This document shows, piece after piece, positions 48,501-59,309 of a stretch of DNA of 64,000 nt. The stretch's first letter is position 1. Each line of letters begins with the position of its first letter. The translations under genes were made by a program, and so were the position numbers. Below the pieces are notes generated by a model. The model did no database searches. It had not been told where the DNA came from and was given only the letters and a program-made list of their open reading frames with translations. This DNA comes from Marsupella aquatica (Eukaryota; Marchantiophyta). The stretch spans positions 19,034,001 to 19,098,000 of the forward strand of contig OZ316892.1 in assembly GCA_973895155.1 (NCBI GenBank). The letters are read 5' to 3'.

Positions 48501-50468
48501 GAAGAAGTGCGACGTTACATGGTGGAGGCACAATGTTCCGTGCAAATAACCTTCCCTGTGGAATTCAAAGGGCCTCAAGTTGTGAGTACAACGAGTCCCC
48601 TGTCTGCTCCCGAAAAACTAATTCCCTTTCAATTTTAACAATATCACAATTTGAGTTTTCTTCCCTTTTGGAGCTGGAAATCTAGTCTATGAAATATCTC
48701 GTCGTTGGTTATGTAGATACCCATACTGGCTTTAATCAACAGTCTGTAGGCTTGAGGAGAAGAGAAAAAAGCATTACACGGCCCTTTTGCTTGAGTCTTT
48801 ACTTGGCGGTATGTCAAATATGTTTAGTATGTGACTGGCTTGAAGTAATTAGAGAGTGTTACATCTCTTGACTTTTATTCTTCTTGTTGAAAGATGACCG
48901 AGGTTCATTTTACTGGATTCATCTGCAAGTTGCTAGACACCAAAATCATGCAGGTTCTTCGTTTCAAGCATGGCCAGGTACACCTTTCTTATCATTTTTT
49001 GTAACTTATGACGTTCGATCATTTACCGTCTATTGTTGTGTTGTCCCTATGCAGGGTAGGACTACGCCTTTATTCTTGACGTGGGTTTGAATGCCATTGT
49101 GCAGGTGTACTCTGTAGCTGTTTCAGCATTTCTTGGCGGAAGCAAACCATCAAGGTCTGGAAATGTCCGGGGTGATGTTGCAATTAACTTCTCTTGTGAC
49201 CCGGACAGTGCATGGAATCTGGTAAGCATTGCTCCTGATTCATGCTCCTACAGAAAGGTCAGGAGTACTGGTGGGATTAAAAGTAGCGATTTCTTAGGTT
49301 AGTTAAATGTAGCTCTAGCTGCATTTAGTGGACATTTGGTTTATGGAGTTGTATGTAAACTTTGGTGAAGGTGGATCTGGCATTAGAAGAGGTGACTCGT
49401 CTGCAAGTGGAAGGACCCTCTGAAGAAGATGTTGCTACTGTATTGGAGCTCGAGCAACGAACATATGAGAATGGCCAGCAGGTTTGTTTCTTAAATTGAT
49501 TCGAGTCACAGGTAGTATTTGGCTGGTCATTGTAGTAGTCAGTGCTGAAAGATTGTCATCCAATTTTTTTCTGAAATACTGGTTTTCCTATAGGAAAACG
49601 GATACTGGTTGGATCGATTATTGCGAGCTTATCAGTCTCGAGTCTATACTGGTGATCTTAAAGCATCCTTTCAGGTACGATTCTCAATTTTTTTAGCCTT
49701 GCGAGACTGTTGTTGTGGTTGTAGTGCTTTTTCTGTTTCGGACTTCTCTGCCAGAAACGTTTCTGTTCACTGTCTACTCCCGCGCGTGGCCTGTGGGATG
49801 GCTCACTCCTGATCTTCTTTATAGTTACAGGAGATAGAGCAATTACTTTTGGTCGTACGTTATTTGAAGTGTTGTGCTTTATATATCCAAACGCACCGCC
49901 ATGATTCTGAATTATTTCATGAATGCCTATCCATTGGTAGCCTTGTGACGAGTTCTCCATGGGCGTGCCTCAATCTTACTGCGGGTTGCAAATTGAGATT
50001 TCTTTGGTGAAGTGAGTTTGATTGATGGTTGGCTCATTCTCTATTTTTTCTTCTTCCCGTCACAGGCACAAGAAGAGTGGCGAAATACTGTGAGGTCCGT
50101 GTTAACGTCAGCAACAATGAAAGACGCTATGTGCCGAATTTTGCCAGTTCCTTGCAGGGAACACCACACTGCGGTCACACTGATGCCCAAGCCCCATCAC
50201 CTGTCTAAGCTGATGGATGCCCTCACAACCCCTGATAAGAGTTTGAGAACTGAAAGCAAGGTATTTCGTTTGCTCTTGTTGCGAGCCTTGGCATTTGCAA
50301 TCAAAAGTAAAAGGAGCAAACAGATTAGGAATTCGTTCGTCACAATAATTTATATCTGTTTGTGTTCATTCTCTGAATTTTCATTGCAAAACTATGCAGG
50401 TGGTCTTGGCAACTGCTGGAGTAATATTATTTGGAGCCATTTTGTGGCGTTATTCACTGAGATCATGA
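42519..50468 (+). CDS. M16 zinc metallopeptidase (insulinase/PqqL-like), C-terminal membrane anchor
   Basis: Member of the plant insulinase-like family that includes Arabidopsis At5g56730; the substrate is unknown. Exons: 42519-42745, 43784-44030, 44177-44302, 44472-44609, 44789-44929, 45236-45493, 45699-45836, 45948-46017, 46212-46425, 46781-46886, 47090-47323, 47461-47625, 47750-47899, 48004-48095, 48500-48581, 48894-48977, 49105-49221, 49371-49481, 49594-49674, 50066-50260, 50400-50468 (3,045 nt, 1,014 aa). The inverted zinc motif HIVEH is at residues 89-93, with the downstream acidic helix EEDLEKERGAVLEE. A second, inactive-type M16 repeat covers about residues 550-980. The last exon encodes a hydrophobic segment (VVLATAGVILFGAILWRYS), so the protein is probably tail-anchored. 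Introns 2 and 8 have GC donors. The start is the first ATG of exon 1 and fits family length. Confidence 0.95.
44031..44176 (+). other. GC-AG intron 2 of the M16 gene
   Basis: Exon 2 ends ACAGAG and the intron starts gcaagt, the strongest GC-donor context. It ends ggacag. Phase is kept (exons 1+2 = 474 nt) and the protein continues ...FSTE-VRVSEEDLEKE, as in the family. No GT donor nearby keeps the frame. Confidence 0.85.
46018..46211 (+). other. GC-AG intron 8 of the M16 gene
   Basis: Exon 8 ends CTTCCAG and the intron starts gcaaga and ends gtggcag. The joined codon is GAT, giving QKTLLPDITAAEV, which matches the family at this site. No alternative GT donor was found that keeps phase. Confidence 0.8.
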
Positions 50469-52642
50469 TAATTGTAAATTTCCCTCCAACACAAGAAGTT
50501 TGTTTACACTTAGTACACAACATTGATTGCCAGCCATGCGCATGAGAGAGCTGTGTGCGTGGGTCTTCATTTTTGTTAAATCCCCAGGCGCTTTTGTCCT
50601 TGTACAGTTATATGGTCTAGAGTTATGTACAGCAGTGCAGGCTGTGACAACTTTGTTTCTACTGAAGTAAAGAGGTGCTCTACAAAGCTAAATCTAGCTA
50701 AATTTGTTTGGGAACACAAATTGCACACTCGATTTTTAGTGTTAGCAAGAAATTTTGTTGGGACGCCACATCATGCATCAAGAAAGATTGTACGGCGGTG
50801 ACTTCATGAGCGTTTCAGCCGCTAAGAGATTCTTGAGGATGCTCCAGCAGATGGCTGTGGAACCGCATCGACTTTGTGCGCCGCTAAGAGATTCTTGAGG
50901 GGATGCCGCAATAGATGGCTGTGGAACGGCATCCACTTTGTGCCACTCTTTTCTAGTAGGAAGAACGCTTGTCAGGAAAACCATTGGGGGATGTGTCGAA
51001 AGGCTGGTCGGTAAATTGCTAGTGTTTTAGAAATCTAGGACAATATTAAGGAATCTGGGTTGAGTACATATCGAACAGAATAGACGAAGTCTGTGACACG
51101 TTGATCCGCTGGCGCTCCTCTCATTTCCTTCCTGCCACTAAGGATACCAAAACTACTGTATCCGTTGCCTTTCCCATAGCGTCCTGTTCTCACTTTTCCG
51201 GTGGTTGGAGTGCTAGTGTCACATCATTAGGTTTTCCGATATTAAAATTCAGTCACTTAGGCCACTGACCAGAAGGTGTCAGAAAACGTATGAGAAAGTG
51301 GTCCGGTTTGGGGTCTTGTGCAGCAGCCCGAAACATCCCAGTGAGGAGTCTCAAGGCGCCTGGCTATTGGTTTAGAAGAATGTCATTGCGGGCTCTTCTG
51401 ACTCTAAAATCTTGTAAGGTAGAAAAAAGATGGACGCAGCAAACCGTCATGGTCCAAGTTTGTATGTGCTGCAGACAACTAGAGATTTCTGGAGATAGTG
51501 AGGGTGGAACTCTGTAACTTGCCACTAAATCAAGCAGCTATCTAGAGAAATGACCCAAGCACCAGAACAATGACTATAAACTGCTGAGGTTCACTACGAA
51601 TCCTACATAACAAACCCTACCGACAGCAGATAGCGAGCCACCTGCAAGAATTTCCTTTCTGGTCGCCAGAGTTCAAAAGTAATGAAATTCCACACGTCGA
51701 TGCGCTTCAGCAGGTAGATTTGAAGTCAAGAAGGTTTAACTTAAAACGATCATGTGAAAATGCAAGTTCACACTAGATTGGGTCAAAAGCGCCACAGCAT
51801 TTCGGTAACAAATGATTTCCTTGCTATGCAGTCAACTCTGTGACTACGAGTCTTAAAGGCTTTAAACCATGATCAGAACAATGCTGAGTCCGGTGCAGTA
51901 TCAAAGAGGTTGGCCACTTCAGGCCTCCCAATACTGGAGTTAAAATCCTTAAGAACAGTTTCAACGTACGGCGAATCATTCCTGAATTCAGAAAGTTAAG
52001 ACTCTCGTGCCAGATCTTCCACGCTGATACAGGAAGCTGACGTCTTTCTTTGAACATCAACAACAATGCCAATGGATCCTATCAATTTCACATGCCTTTG
52101 GAACAATATGTCGAGAAGGGATGCCTACTAGAAATTCACTACCTAGCAGCCTCACCCAATCCATCAATTTCATAAGTCAGTCTTTCGTTAACTGAGGTAG
52201 GACGAGCCCCCATCAATTAACAATGGCCTGGGAGCAAAGACGGAACAATTGATCTATTTATTTCTGACTGCATACGATGATGCCTCCTTCCTCTTGCATA
52301 TGTGGCAGAGATTCAAGAAACCTGGCCACACCTTGTCGCTCACAATGCAACAAATGGAATATGTACAATACTGTACAGACAAAATGTCTTACGCCCACCG
52401 ACAGAGGCATCACATTCTTTTGGCACTCATTTAGGTTTTACTGATCCTAGCAGTGCCAAATTTAAAACCTGAAGAAACAAAAACCTTCATGCTACAGTCA
52501 AGACATTCTCTGCGTTCGTTTTATCGACAGTGATATGAATGTACCCACATATGAAAGGGTACAGATCACCTGAAATCGAACACCCTAAGGCCGACCCTGT
52601 CCAAGGATCAAACAGTTTCTCCGATAGGAACAGATTGTTTAA
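50469..52642. other. Convergent intergenic region between M16 and VHA-D
   Basis: Holds the 3' flanks of two convergent genes. No additional gene is supported. A TTTATT at 52,257-52,262 (AATAAA on the minus strand) may serve VHA-D. The segment around 52,207-52,250 (ccccatcaattaacaatgg) resembles the 3' tail of LINE remnant A at about 2,281 and may be a LINE 3' end scrap. Confidence 0.4.
50819..50942. repeat. 62-bp tandem duplication
   Basis: Two units start gctaagagattcttgagg and continue agatggctgtggaac, at 50,821 and 50,883, with a few differences. Confidence 0.85.
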
Positions 52643-53593
52643 TCAAAATATAATGTCATCGTCCTTTCCGTGATCAGGATCGAGAAGGTCGGTAATTTTG
52701 TGTGACAGTTTGTGACCGAGGACAACCCCATCGCGATCAGGATCAATAACCTCCGAAAGCGCGTGACCGAGTCTCTCAGATAGCGTTTTGTGGTGATGTT
52801 TTTTGCGTCCCTTTCCCTTCTCTTCTCCCTCGTCGTCGTCGCTGGACGATGACGATCTAGTGAGATCCAAGCCCGCTTCCGCCGCTGCAGCAAGAGCAAC
52901 AGCCTTGTCATCCTCATACTTCTTCATTTCGGCTAGCTTCATCTCTACTTCTTTCTTCTTGTAGGCCTGAACCTTTTTGAGACGGAAAAACTCCTCCCTC
53001 TCCAATTCATCCAACTCTCCCTTGATATAGGAGATAGTGTTTTCCAGTTTAGGCTTTACTACGTTCTCCAAAGCGTTCACCCTCCGATTGGTCGTCTTGA
53101 TCGCTTCATCCAGAGTAAGAAAAGAGGTCTGCAACGAGGCCAGCTCTACAAGCACCTCAATTGCTCTAACGAAAGCGGATTTGCAGAGTTGGATCTGCTG
53201 ACCACCTCTTGACAAACCTGTCAAATCGTTCTTCGTCTCTCCAGCCTCGATAAAATGCTCAAACTTGGGTAGCTTCACTCCAGCGACATTATCCGTCTTC
53301 GCCCTAACTTTGATGGTGGCCGTTTCAACGTTCTCGAACACAATGTACTTGATATTATCTCCGGCGGAATACTTCGCTTCCGTCAATGAGAAGGCGGACG
53401 ATTTCATGATATCTCCCATAGCCTCCTTGGTCTGCACGATCCGCTTCAAAATCTGCCGAAACTGCATCGTTAAAGCATCGCTCTTCTTCTTCAGCAATTG
53501 ATGGCCCTTCGTGGCGCCCACAAGCCTCAGCTTGATCACTCCCAAAGTCGTCACAGTCGGCGTCACATTCAGACGCGCCCCTGCTCCCGCCAT
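52643..53593 (-). CDS. VHA-D: V-type proton ATPase subunit D
   Basis: Central-stalk rotor subunit of the V1 sector. It couples ATP hydrolysis to proton pumping at the tonoplast and endomembranes. Intronless, 316 aa, against about 261 aa in Arabidopsis, whose VHA-D genes are also intronless. Residues 1-225 follow the family closely: PTVTTLGVIKLRLVGATKGH, LLKKKSDALT, AGVKLPKF, LTGLSRGGQQ, LASLQTSFLTLDEAIKTTNR and ENTISYIKGELDELEREEFF. This gives the long N- and C-terminal helices of the stalk coiled coil. After about residue 230 the tail departs from the usual form: an Ala-rich stretch, SSSSSDDDEGEEKGKGRKK, HHHK, and a duplicated LGHALSEVIDPD/LGHKLSHKITDLLDPD unit. The tail then ends in the family-typical D-IIF. 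The start is the ATG giving the canonical MAG N-terminus. Confidence 0.97.
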   Translation of the reverse strand: MAGAGARLNVTPTVTTLGVIKLRLVGATKGHQLLKKKSDALTMQFRQILKRIVQTKEAMGDIMKSSAFSLTEAKYSAGDNIKYIVFENVETATIKVRAKTDNVAGVKLPKFEHFIEAGETKNDLTGLSRGGQQIQLCKSAFVRAIEVLVELASLQTSFLTLDEAIKTTNRRVNALENVVKPKLENTISYIKGELDELEREEFFRLKKVQAYKKKEVEMKLAEMKKYEDDKAVALAAAAEAGLDLTRSSSSSDDDEGEEKGKGRKKHHHKTLSERLGHALSEVIDPDRDGVVLGHKLSHKITDLLDPDHGKDDDIIF

Positions 53594-54400
53594 GGCTGCT
53601 ACACCTCGCGCCTTCCAGATCCAACGCTATTCCTCCACTTCTCGTCGCCTTTTCCTCCAAAAAACCCTCAAAGAATCGAAAAAAAACTTCAACGGAAAGC
53701 CAATCTGTCCGATTCCAACTCCTGGAGCGACGAAAACAAACCTTGTCGGCACAGCTTCTTCGTCTTCTGCTATGGCGCATCCAGTCCCTCAATGCTGCTG
53801 CTGGTTGTGGGAAAGGAACGGATCCGCCATTCGCCTCTGCTGCGACCCTGTTCTCGATTCTCCGCATGCAGCTGCTTGCGCTGCGCCTCGTTCTTCTGTG
53901 TGCCCCCTTCCTCGACTTCCAAGGAACAGAATTGCACCACCGATTTTACGAACACTACTGTACCTGTGTTCCGTCACTTCCGTGCCTCCCTCTCCCTTAC
54001 CACACCTCTTTCTTTGCTCTATTCTTTGAAACTGGAATAGAAGTGGAAATGACCATATATAAAAATGGGCCAAACCCTCTCCCATGGGCCACCTCTTTCG
54101 TTGCTCTATTGCTTTTGAAAAGACAGTATGCAAAAATGGGCCAAACCCTCTCCCATGGGACACCTCATTCTTTGCTCTATTCTTCAAAAGTGGAACAGAA
54201 GTGGAAAAGACAATATGATAAAATAGGCCAAACCCTCTCCCATAAGTCACCTCATTCTTTGCTCTATTCTTTGAAAGTGGAATAGAAGTGGAAAAGACAA
54301 TATACAAAAATGGGCCAAACCCTCTCCCATGGGACACCTCATTCTTTGCTCTATTCTTTGGAAGTGGCAAGGATCATCATTTTACAGAAAACAGCTTTCA
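53594..54400 (-). promoter_or_regulatory. VHA-D 5' region with tandem-repeat array
   Basis: Upstream (minus-strand sense) of VHA-D. The first 400 bases are pyrimidine-rich on the plus strand and probably hold the 5' UTR and core promoter. The tandem array listed separately follows, beginning about 400 bases from the start codon. No TATA box was identified. Plus-strand frames here are antisense or repeat artefacts. Confidence 0.4.
54001..54372. repeat. Tandem repeat, about 87-bp units, five copies
   Basis: Units contain aaaaatgggccaaaccctct, cccatgggacacctcattct, ttgctctattctttgaaagt and ggaatagaagtggaaaagac. The anchor gggccaaaccc lies at 54,067, 54,138, 54,225 (aggcc) and 54,312, giving periods of 71, 87 and 87. 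A partial fifth unit starts near 54,001. Confidence 0.9.
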
Positions 54401-57400
54401 ACTACATATTGTGTCATGGCAAACTTATGACACTGAAGGGAGGAGTGCACTGTCTCCAGGCCAAAATTAAGGATTATTTTGTTCATTTTTTTGTTATGAG
54501 ATTTACTATCTGTAGGTTAACCCAACTCCTCAATGGGTTTATGGGCTGTTATGTCTGAGAATATAGGACCCAACTTCTCGAGGGGGTTATGGGTTGTAAT
54601 CCCTCAAGGCAGGAGGCAGATCCAGATTGATGGGCAAGTTCACTAGATAGTGTTTGGAAAGTTTAGGGTAGGATCCCGTGCCACTCATAAACTATGTTGC
54701 AACCTCCAAACATTCATGGTTGCCGTACAATCAATTCACCCCTCAGATGTGGGCTGTGGCTGCCACATTCTGCAAGACTGGTTTTGGGCCATCATCTTCT
54801 ATGTCCCAGCAATACTTGTCCCGACAAAATTGCACAAAAACATTGACTTGTTTGAAGCCCCTTCAAACTGAGCTTAAGCTTGATGTAAATAAAATCTCAA
54901 TATGAACACTATATAAGGAAAGTTTTTATGAGAAATGTTTCACCAGAGATAGCTTAGAAGACATTCCTTGCATTGTTGAAAGGAAGACAAATGCTTATCC
55001 TGAATATGTACGGTTTGTGCTGATTGTGACTTGTCAGCGTTTGTGTTGGATTGTGTGTGCTCCTCCTGACTTTGGTCTATTAGCTACGGCTTTTGCTAGT
55101 AGTGTCATAACTTTAGGGCTTAGGTTATTACCAACAACCAGGTGCAGAACAATAACTACAGTACTATTGAGAAATCTCTCACTCTCACAGGTCCAAGCCA
55201 GGTTAAATTGACAGCTTGCAAGCTGCCATCAACCAGCTTGCACCACATCACATAAGCATTTGTAGAGAATAGACTAGTATGTCAGTGTTGTGTTAGCAAT
55301 CCACAGGCTCTTTAAGTCAATGAATGAAATGAGCATGGCAATGTTGTTGCCCATGTGTTGTTGAATTTGGCAAGATGATATTTGTGCATTAGTCTTTGTT
55401 TATTGGATATAGTTAGTCAAGTCTACATAGATGTTTTCTGTAAAGCCTGAATGGACTAGCAAAGCTTAGACGGACTGAGCCAAACACACAATTTGCTCGG
55501 ATATTGTTGTTTACAGCTCTGTCCAAACTGGAAAATGTAGTGGCCAAATCACCAGTGATTAGAAGTTTTAGTTCATTAAAGTCTTTAATAGAGGGAGAAT
55601 TTCAATTTTTATTCACAATGCCTCAAGTAGTTTGCTCAATGGGCATCGATCTTTTGTGAAGTGACAATGCAACTTGTGCAAGTATTGTTGCACAATCATA
55701 TTTCACAAAGAATGTTATTCTTGTTACAAAGAGTGCTTTGAGTAAGCTTGCAAAATAACTAAACATCATTTGGGAACACTCACAAAATCTTGCTGTTCAT
55801 AGAGCAGTGCTCTTGTTACAAGCAACCCTTCAAATAAGTTTGCTCTTGCAGAGCAGTGCCAAGAACAAGGTGAAGAGGATTTGCAATATATGTGCCTGCC
55901 TCTATTGTAGCGGGCATGCAGCCAAAGTTTACCATCCATGAATGTCCTACTTTTATTACCTATTTGCAATCAATTACTATCACTATCAGATCTTGGATCA
56001 GGTATAAAGTGGCGAGTCTCCCTATCACGGTCCATGGGGATCGCTAGGAACAATGTCCCGGTCCCTCCGGGCTTGGACTTCTAGTTTTATGTGCTGGTCT
56101 ATGTTTCAAGTTTTGCAAAGACAACAACATTTGTCTAGAAGCAGAATTTAGTCCATTCTTAAATAGTCACATTTGGCTAAATTGTGTAGTGTGAATGGGT
56201 ATCCAAAAATTCTGGGACACCTCAATCTGTCAATTTTATAGATTTTTGCTTAAGTAGTGTTGAGTTGTTACACTTAGGACCTCTTAAGTAATCAGAAGTA
56301 AGGAAGGAAGGGCAGAAAATTAATCTCCCTGATCTCGTGGTGAATAATTTGTGCTTAGAATTATATACATTTTTGAAAGGTATTTCCAATGAGCCTAACA
56401 TGGCCAGATTTTGTCAAGTACTGAAAAACTCAAGAATTTTAAATTGCGCTACCCTTCCTTGCACTTGTTGTTAATGTTGTGAGCAAGAAACGGCTTCAAA
56501 TTTGCTTCCTCCTCTTGAGAATATGTTTCATTCTTAAAATTCTTTCAAAAGGTTTTGAAGAGTGTTTCAATGAGCCTAACATTGCTAGATTTTATCAGTA
56601 TTGAAGAGCTCACTGAATTTCCCACTGCCCTCATAGACACTCTAGCTATATCCTCAACAAAAACTGATTTCTAAGTTCTCCCTCGTCTTTCAATGAAACT
56701 TTTTGAATGTGCTTAAACACTTAAAAAAAAATTCAGAAAGAGCTTTCCAATGTGTCTAATATTGCTGGACTTTGTCCAAGTACTAAATTATAAGAAATCA
56801 TGACTTTATAAATTTCTCTAGCTTTCCAATAAGAAATTTGTCAAATACAGTAGATCAGGAAAATTTGAATTCTAACACTTTAATGAACAACATTCATTGG
56901 CAGATTTTGTCAAATACTACAGAGATCATGAATAATTGAATTCCTCTGGCATTCCTAGAAGGTCTTGCAAATGTCAGCTGCAACAAACTGGTTTGAATTT
57001 TCCCCGGTCGCCCTATAAAGTCTTAGAGCCATTGTCAAAAATATTTGGTTATTTAAGCTCTTTAAGCATTGGAGCTTGAAGTATGAAGCTCTAGACAGAC
57101 CTCAATCGGGTTATTTTGTTCTAGAAGCCCACTTTGTATTTTCTGAAATTTCATTTTTCAATTCTTGATCTTTTTATGGTTAATGGGTCTAACTAGTTTT
57201 CCTTGCCTTGCGTCAAACATGAATAGTCTTGTTGTTTAGTGTGGCAAACACACACATTCTTGTTTGTGACTACAAGTGTTGACATGGTCACACTGGTGCC
57301 ACAAATTTTGGAATGAAATTTGGTATGTTAATTCATCAACTCATTAAAGTCTAGTAGTGGGATGTGCTGGTAGGTTTGTTTTGCAATAAATTGCATACTA

Positions 57401-58389
57401 ATTCCAGCACGGGGGACCTGCAATAGAAAAAACGGGAACTATTTGTTCAGTCTTGGTAGGGATATGTTTTCTACACCTTTGAGCACCTTGTTGGTGTTTT
57501 CAAAGCATCATCCCAGCTTCCAGACCCTCAGAATAAAATAAAAAAGGGTTGGACCTCCCCCAAATCGTAAGAGTCAGTGATTTCTGTATTTTGTGAGGGA
57601 GTTGAACTACTCTAGAGGATGTGTCAAGGGTCCAGGAAGGGTCACATGTGGGACGCACCCAGTTGTTATAATAGATATTTATTTAAATTACGAAACTCCT
57701 TAGATATTTTCTTATCTTAAGGGCAGACATCAAATCTTCAAAGATCTGGTGAATCCAACCCCAAATTTAAGCCAGACTTTTTACAATGTGGCTCAATATA
57801 TGCCCCACTAGTTTTTTTTTTCTTTGTATCATTTAGCTAATAGTTGGAGAAGGGAAGATTTTTGCAGTATTTTGCCAATTAAAAAATCACTGCCAACAAT
57901 AGTTTACTAGTGTGTAATGTCATCGTGGCTTGTGGGAAACATAAATGATTAGTCAAATTTTGTATTTGACTAACAAGACATTTTAGAGTTCTTGTACAGC
58001 TTCGTTATTAGTATTATTATAGCGTACATAAGTAGAAATTACACTAACTAATTCAATCTTTGCCTTGTGATGATAGGGTGGGTCTTCTGGTTGGTAGACT
58101 TTGGCATATTTTTGTACACAAGGAGTGCGTTGAATATAGTCATTTCCACTTTTGCCCTTTGTTTGGAAGGGAAAATACCAACAAGCAAGCCGTGCAATAA
58201 CTGGCTACATTAGTGAACTTAAAAGCCCGGATGGACCTGCACCTTGTCCATGAATCCCTCATGGATAAACCAAACCTGCATGGATTTGACTAAAACATAC
58301 AAATATGCTTGCATATTGTTTTTTACACTTGTGTCCAAAAAATACACTATAAGCAACCAAATCATCACATTTGTCCCAAGCTTTATTTT
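54401..58389. other. AT-rich intergenic DNA without genes
   Basis: No coding gene supported; frames are under 80 codons. Contains dispersed repeat R3 copy 1 (55,608-56,090). The remainder has scattered near-repeats of ttgctNNattttgtcaaNta type between 56,400 and 56,950, suggesting further decayed repeats. Confidence 0.4.
55608..56090 (+). repeat. Dispersed repeat family R3, copy 1
   Basis: Shares anchors with 59,310-60,190: cctcaagta-tttgctcaatg; tcttgttacaaagaNNgctt then tgagta; and a terminal gtccatggggat...gtcc-tcc-gg block. The ctcttgttacaa motif itself recurs within the copy (about 55,720 and 55,810). Non-coding, class unknown. Confidence 0.55.
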
Positions 58390-59060
58390 GAAGCTGCTAT
58401 ATGATGAATCCAACTCTCATGTTTTGTCTTATTCATATTTGTGTATCATGAATTTTTATTTGAATGTACCTTAACCAGGGGCATCCTTTGTATCACATAG
58501 ACTTTTAATTCATTTTTGGACCACTTTAAATTTGTGTATCATGAATTTTTATTTGAATGTACCTTAACAAGGGGCATCCTTTGTATCACATAGACTTTTA
58601 ATTCATTTTTGGACCCCTTTAAATTTTTGGTATCCTATAGTATTTTGAATTTATTTTGGCAGCCCCCTTAATTTTTAAACTTCTATAAGTCCTAGAGAGA
58701 AACTAAGGGCTTCATTTTCTACAGCTTTTAAGTATACTCATGAGTGAGAGGAATGATTCTAAGTAATGTCAACACATCCTGTCTTAAGTTCCCCTTGTCA
58801 CTTTCTTTCCTAAGTTTATGGTTTTTATTGAAATAAGAATCATTAGTAAGACACACTGAAATACGTGCACAACTCATAGTATCTTTGTGTCATAAAATTA
58901 TACTTTCCATTGGTCACTATGTGCTTTTATTGCATGTGCTTTATTTATATTATTTGATCTCATTCACATTTAATATGTATTCTAGTCTTACTCTCTAATT
59001 TTGTCCACTTAATACCATTACCAGACAAAAAGTAAAACATGTTCCAGAATGAGCATGCTA
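58390..59060 (+). repeat. Dispersed repeat family R2, copy 2
   Basis: Counterpart of 31,100-31,720 in the same orientation. This copy carries an extra 93-base internal tandem duplication (58,441-58,626). Confidence 0.65.
58441..58626. repeat. 93-bp tandem duplication
   Basis: gtgtatcatgaatttttatt starts at 58,441 and again at 58,534. The two units are almost identical (ccagggg versus caagggg), so this duplication is younger than the R2 repeat it lies in. Confidence 0.92.
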
Positions 59061-59309
59061 TATCCCAATATTTTCCTTGTTAGTAAACTCTGTCACCATT
59101 TTTGTCTTAAAGATACATTGACAGAGGCCAAAGCACTTTAATTGAAGGCTGCGCTTCATTCTTCCAACTCTTTCCCCTCCACACAGTTATTCTAACCAAT
59201 TTTTTAGAGTTTAATAAAAAAGATAAAATGTAAAGCACATTTAGGTAGTTATATAAATACCTTATCTAACCTTTATGGGAGATGATATTTTGAGTAGATT
59301 GAGCGCTTC

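Noticed and set aside
53498-54285. Several 170-180 codon plus-strand frames opposite and beyond the VHA-D start
   Set aside because: Partly antisense to the VHA-D N-terminus and partly a translation of the 87-base tandem array; no domain seen.
54001-54372. CRISPR-like direct repeats
   Set aside because: Units are contiguous 87-base tandems without spacers, in plant nuclear DNA.
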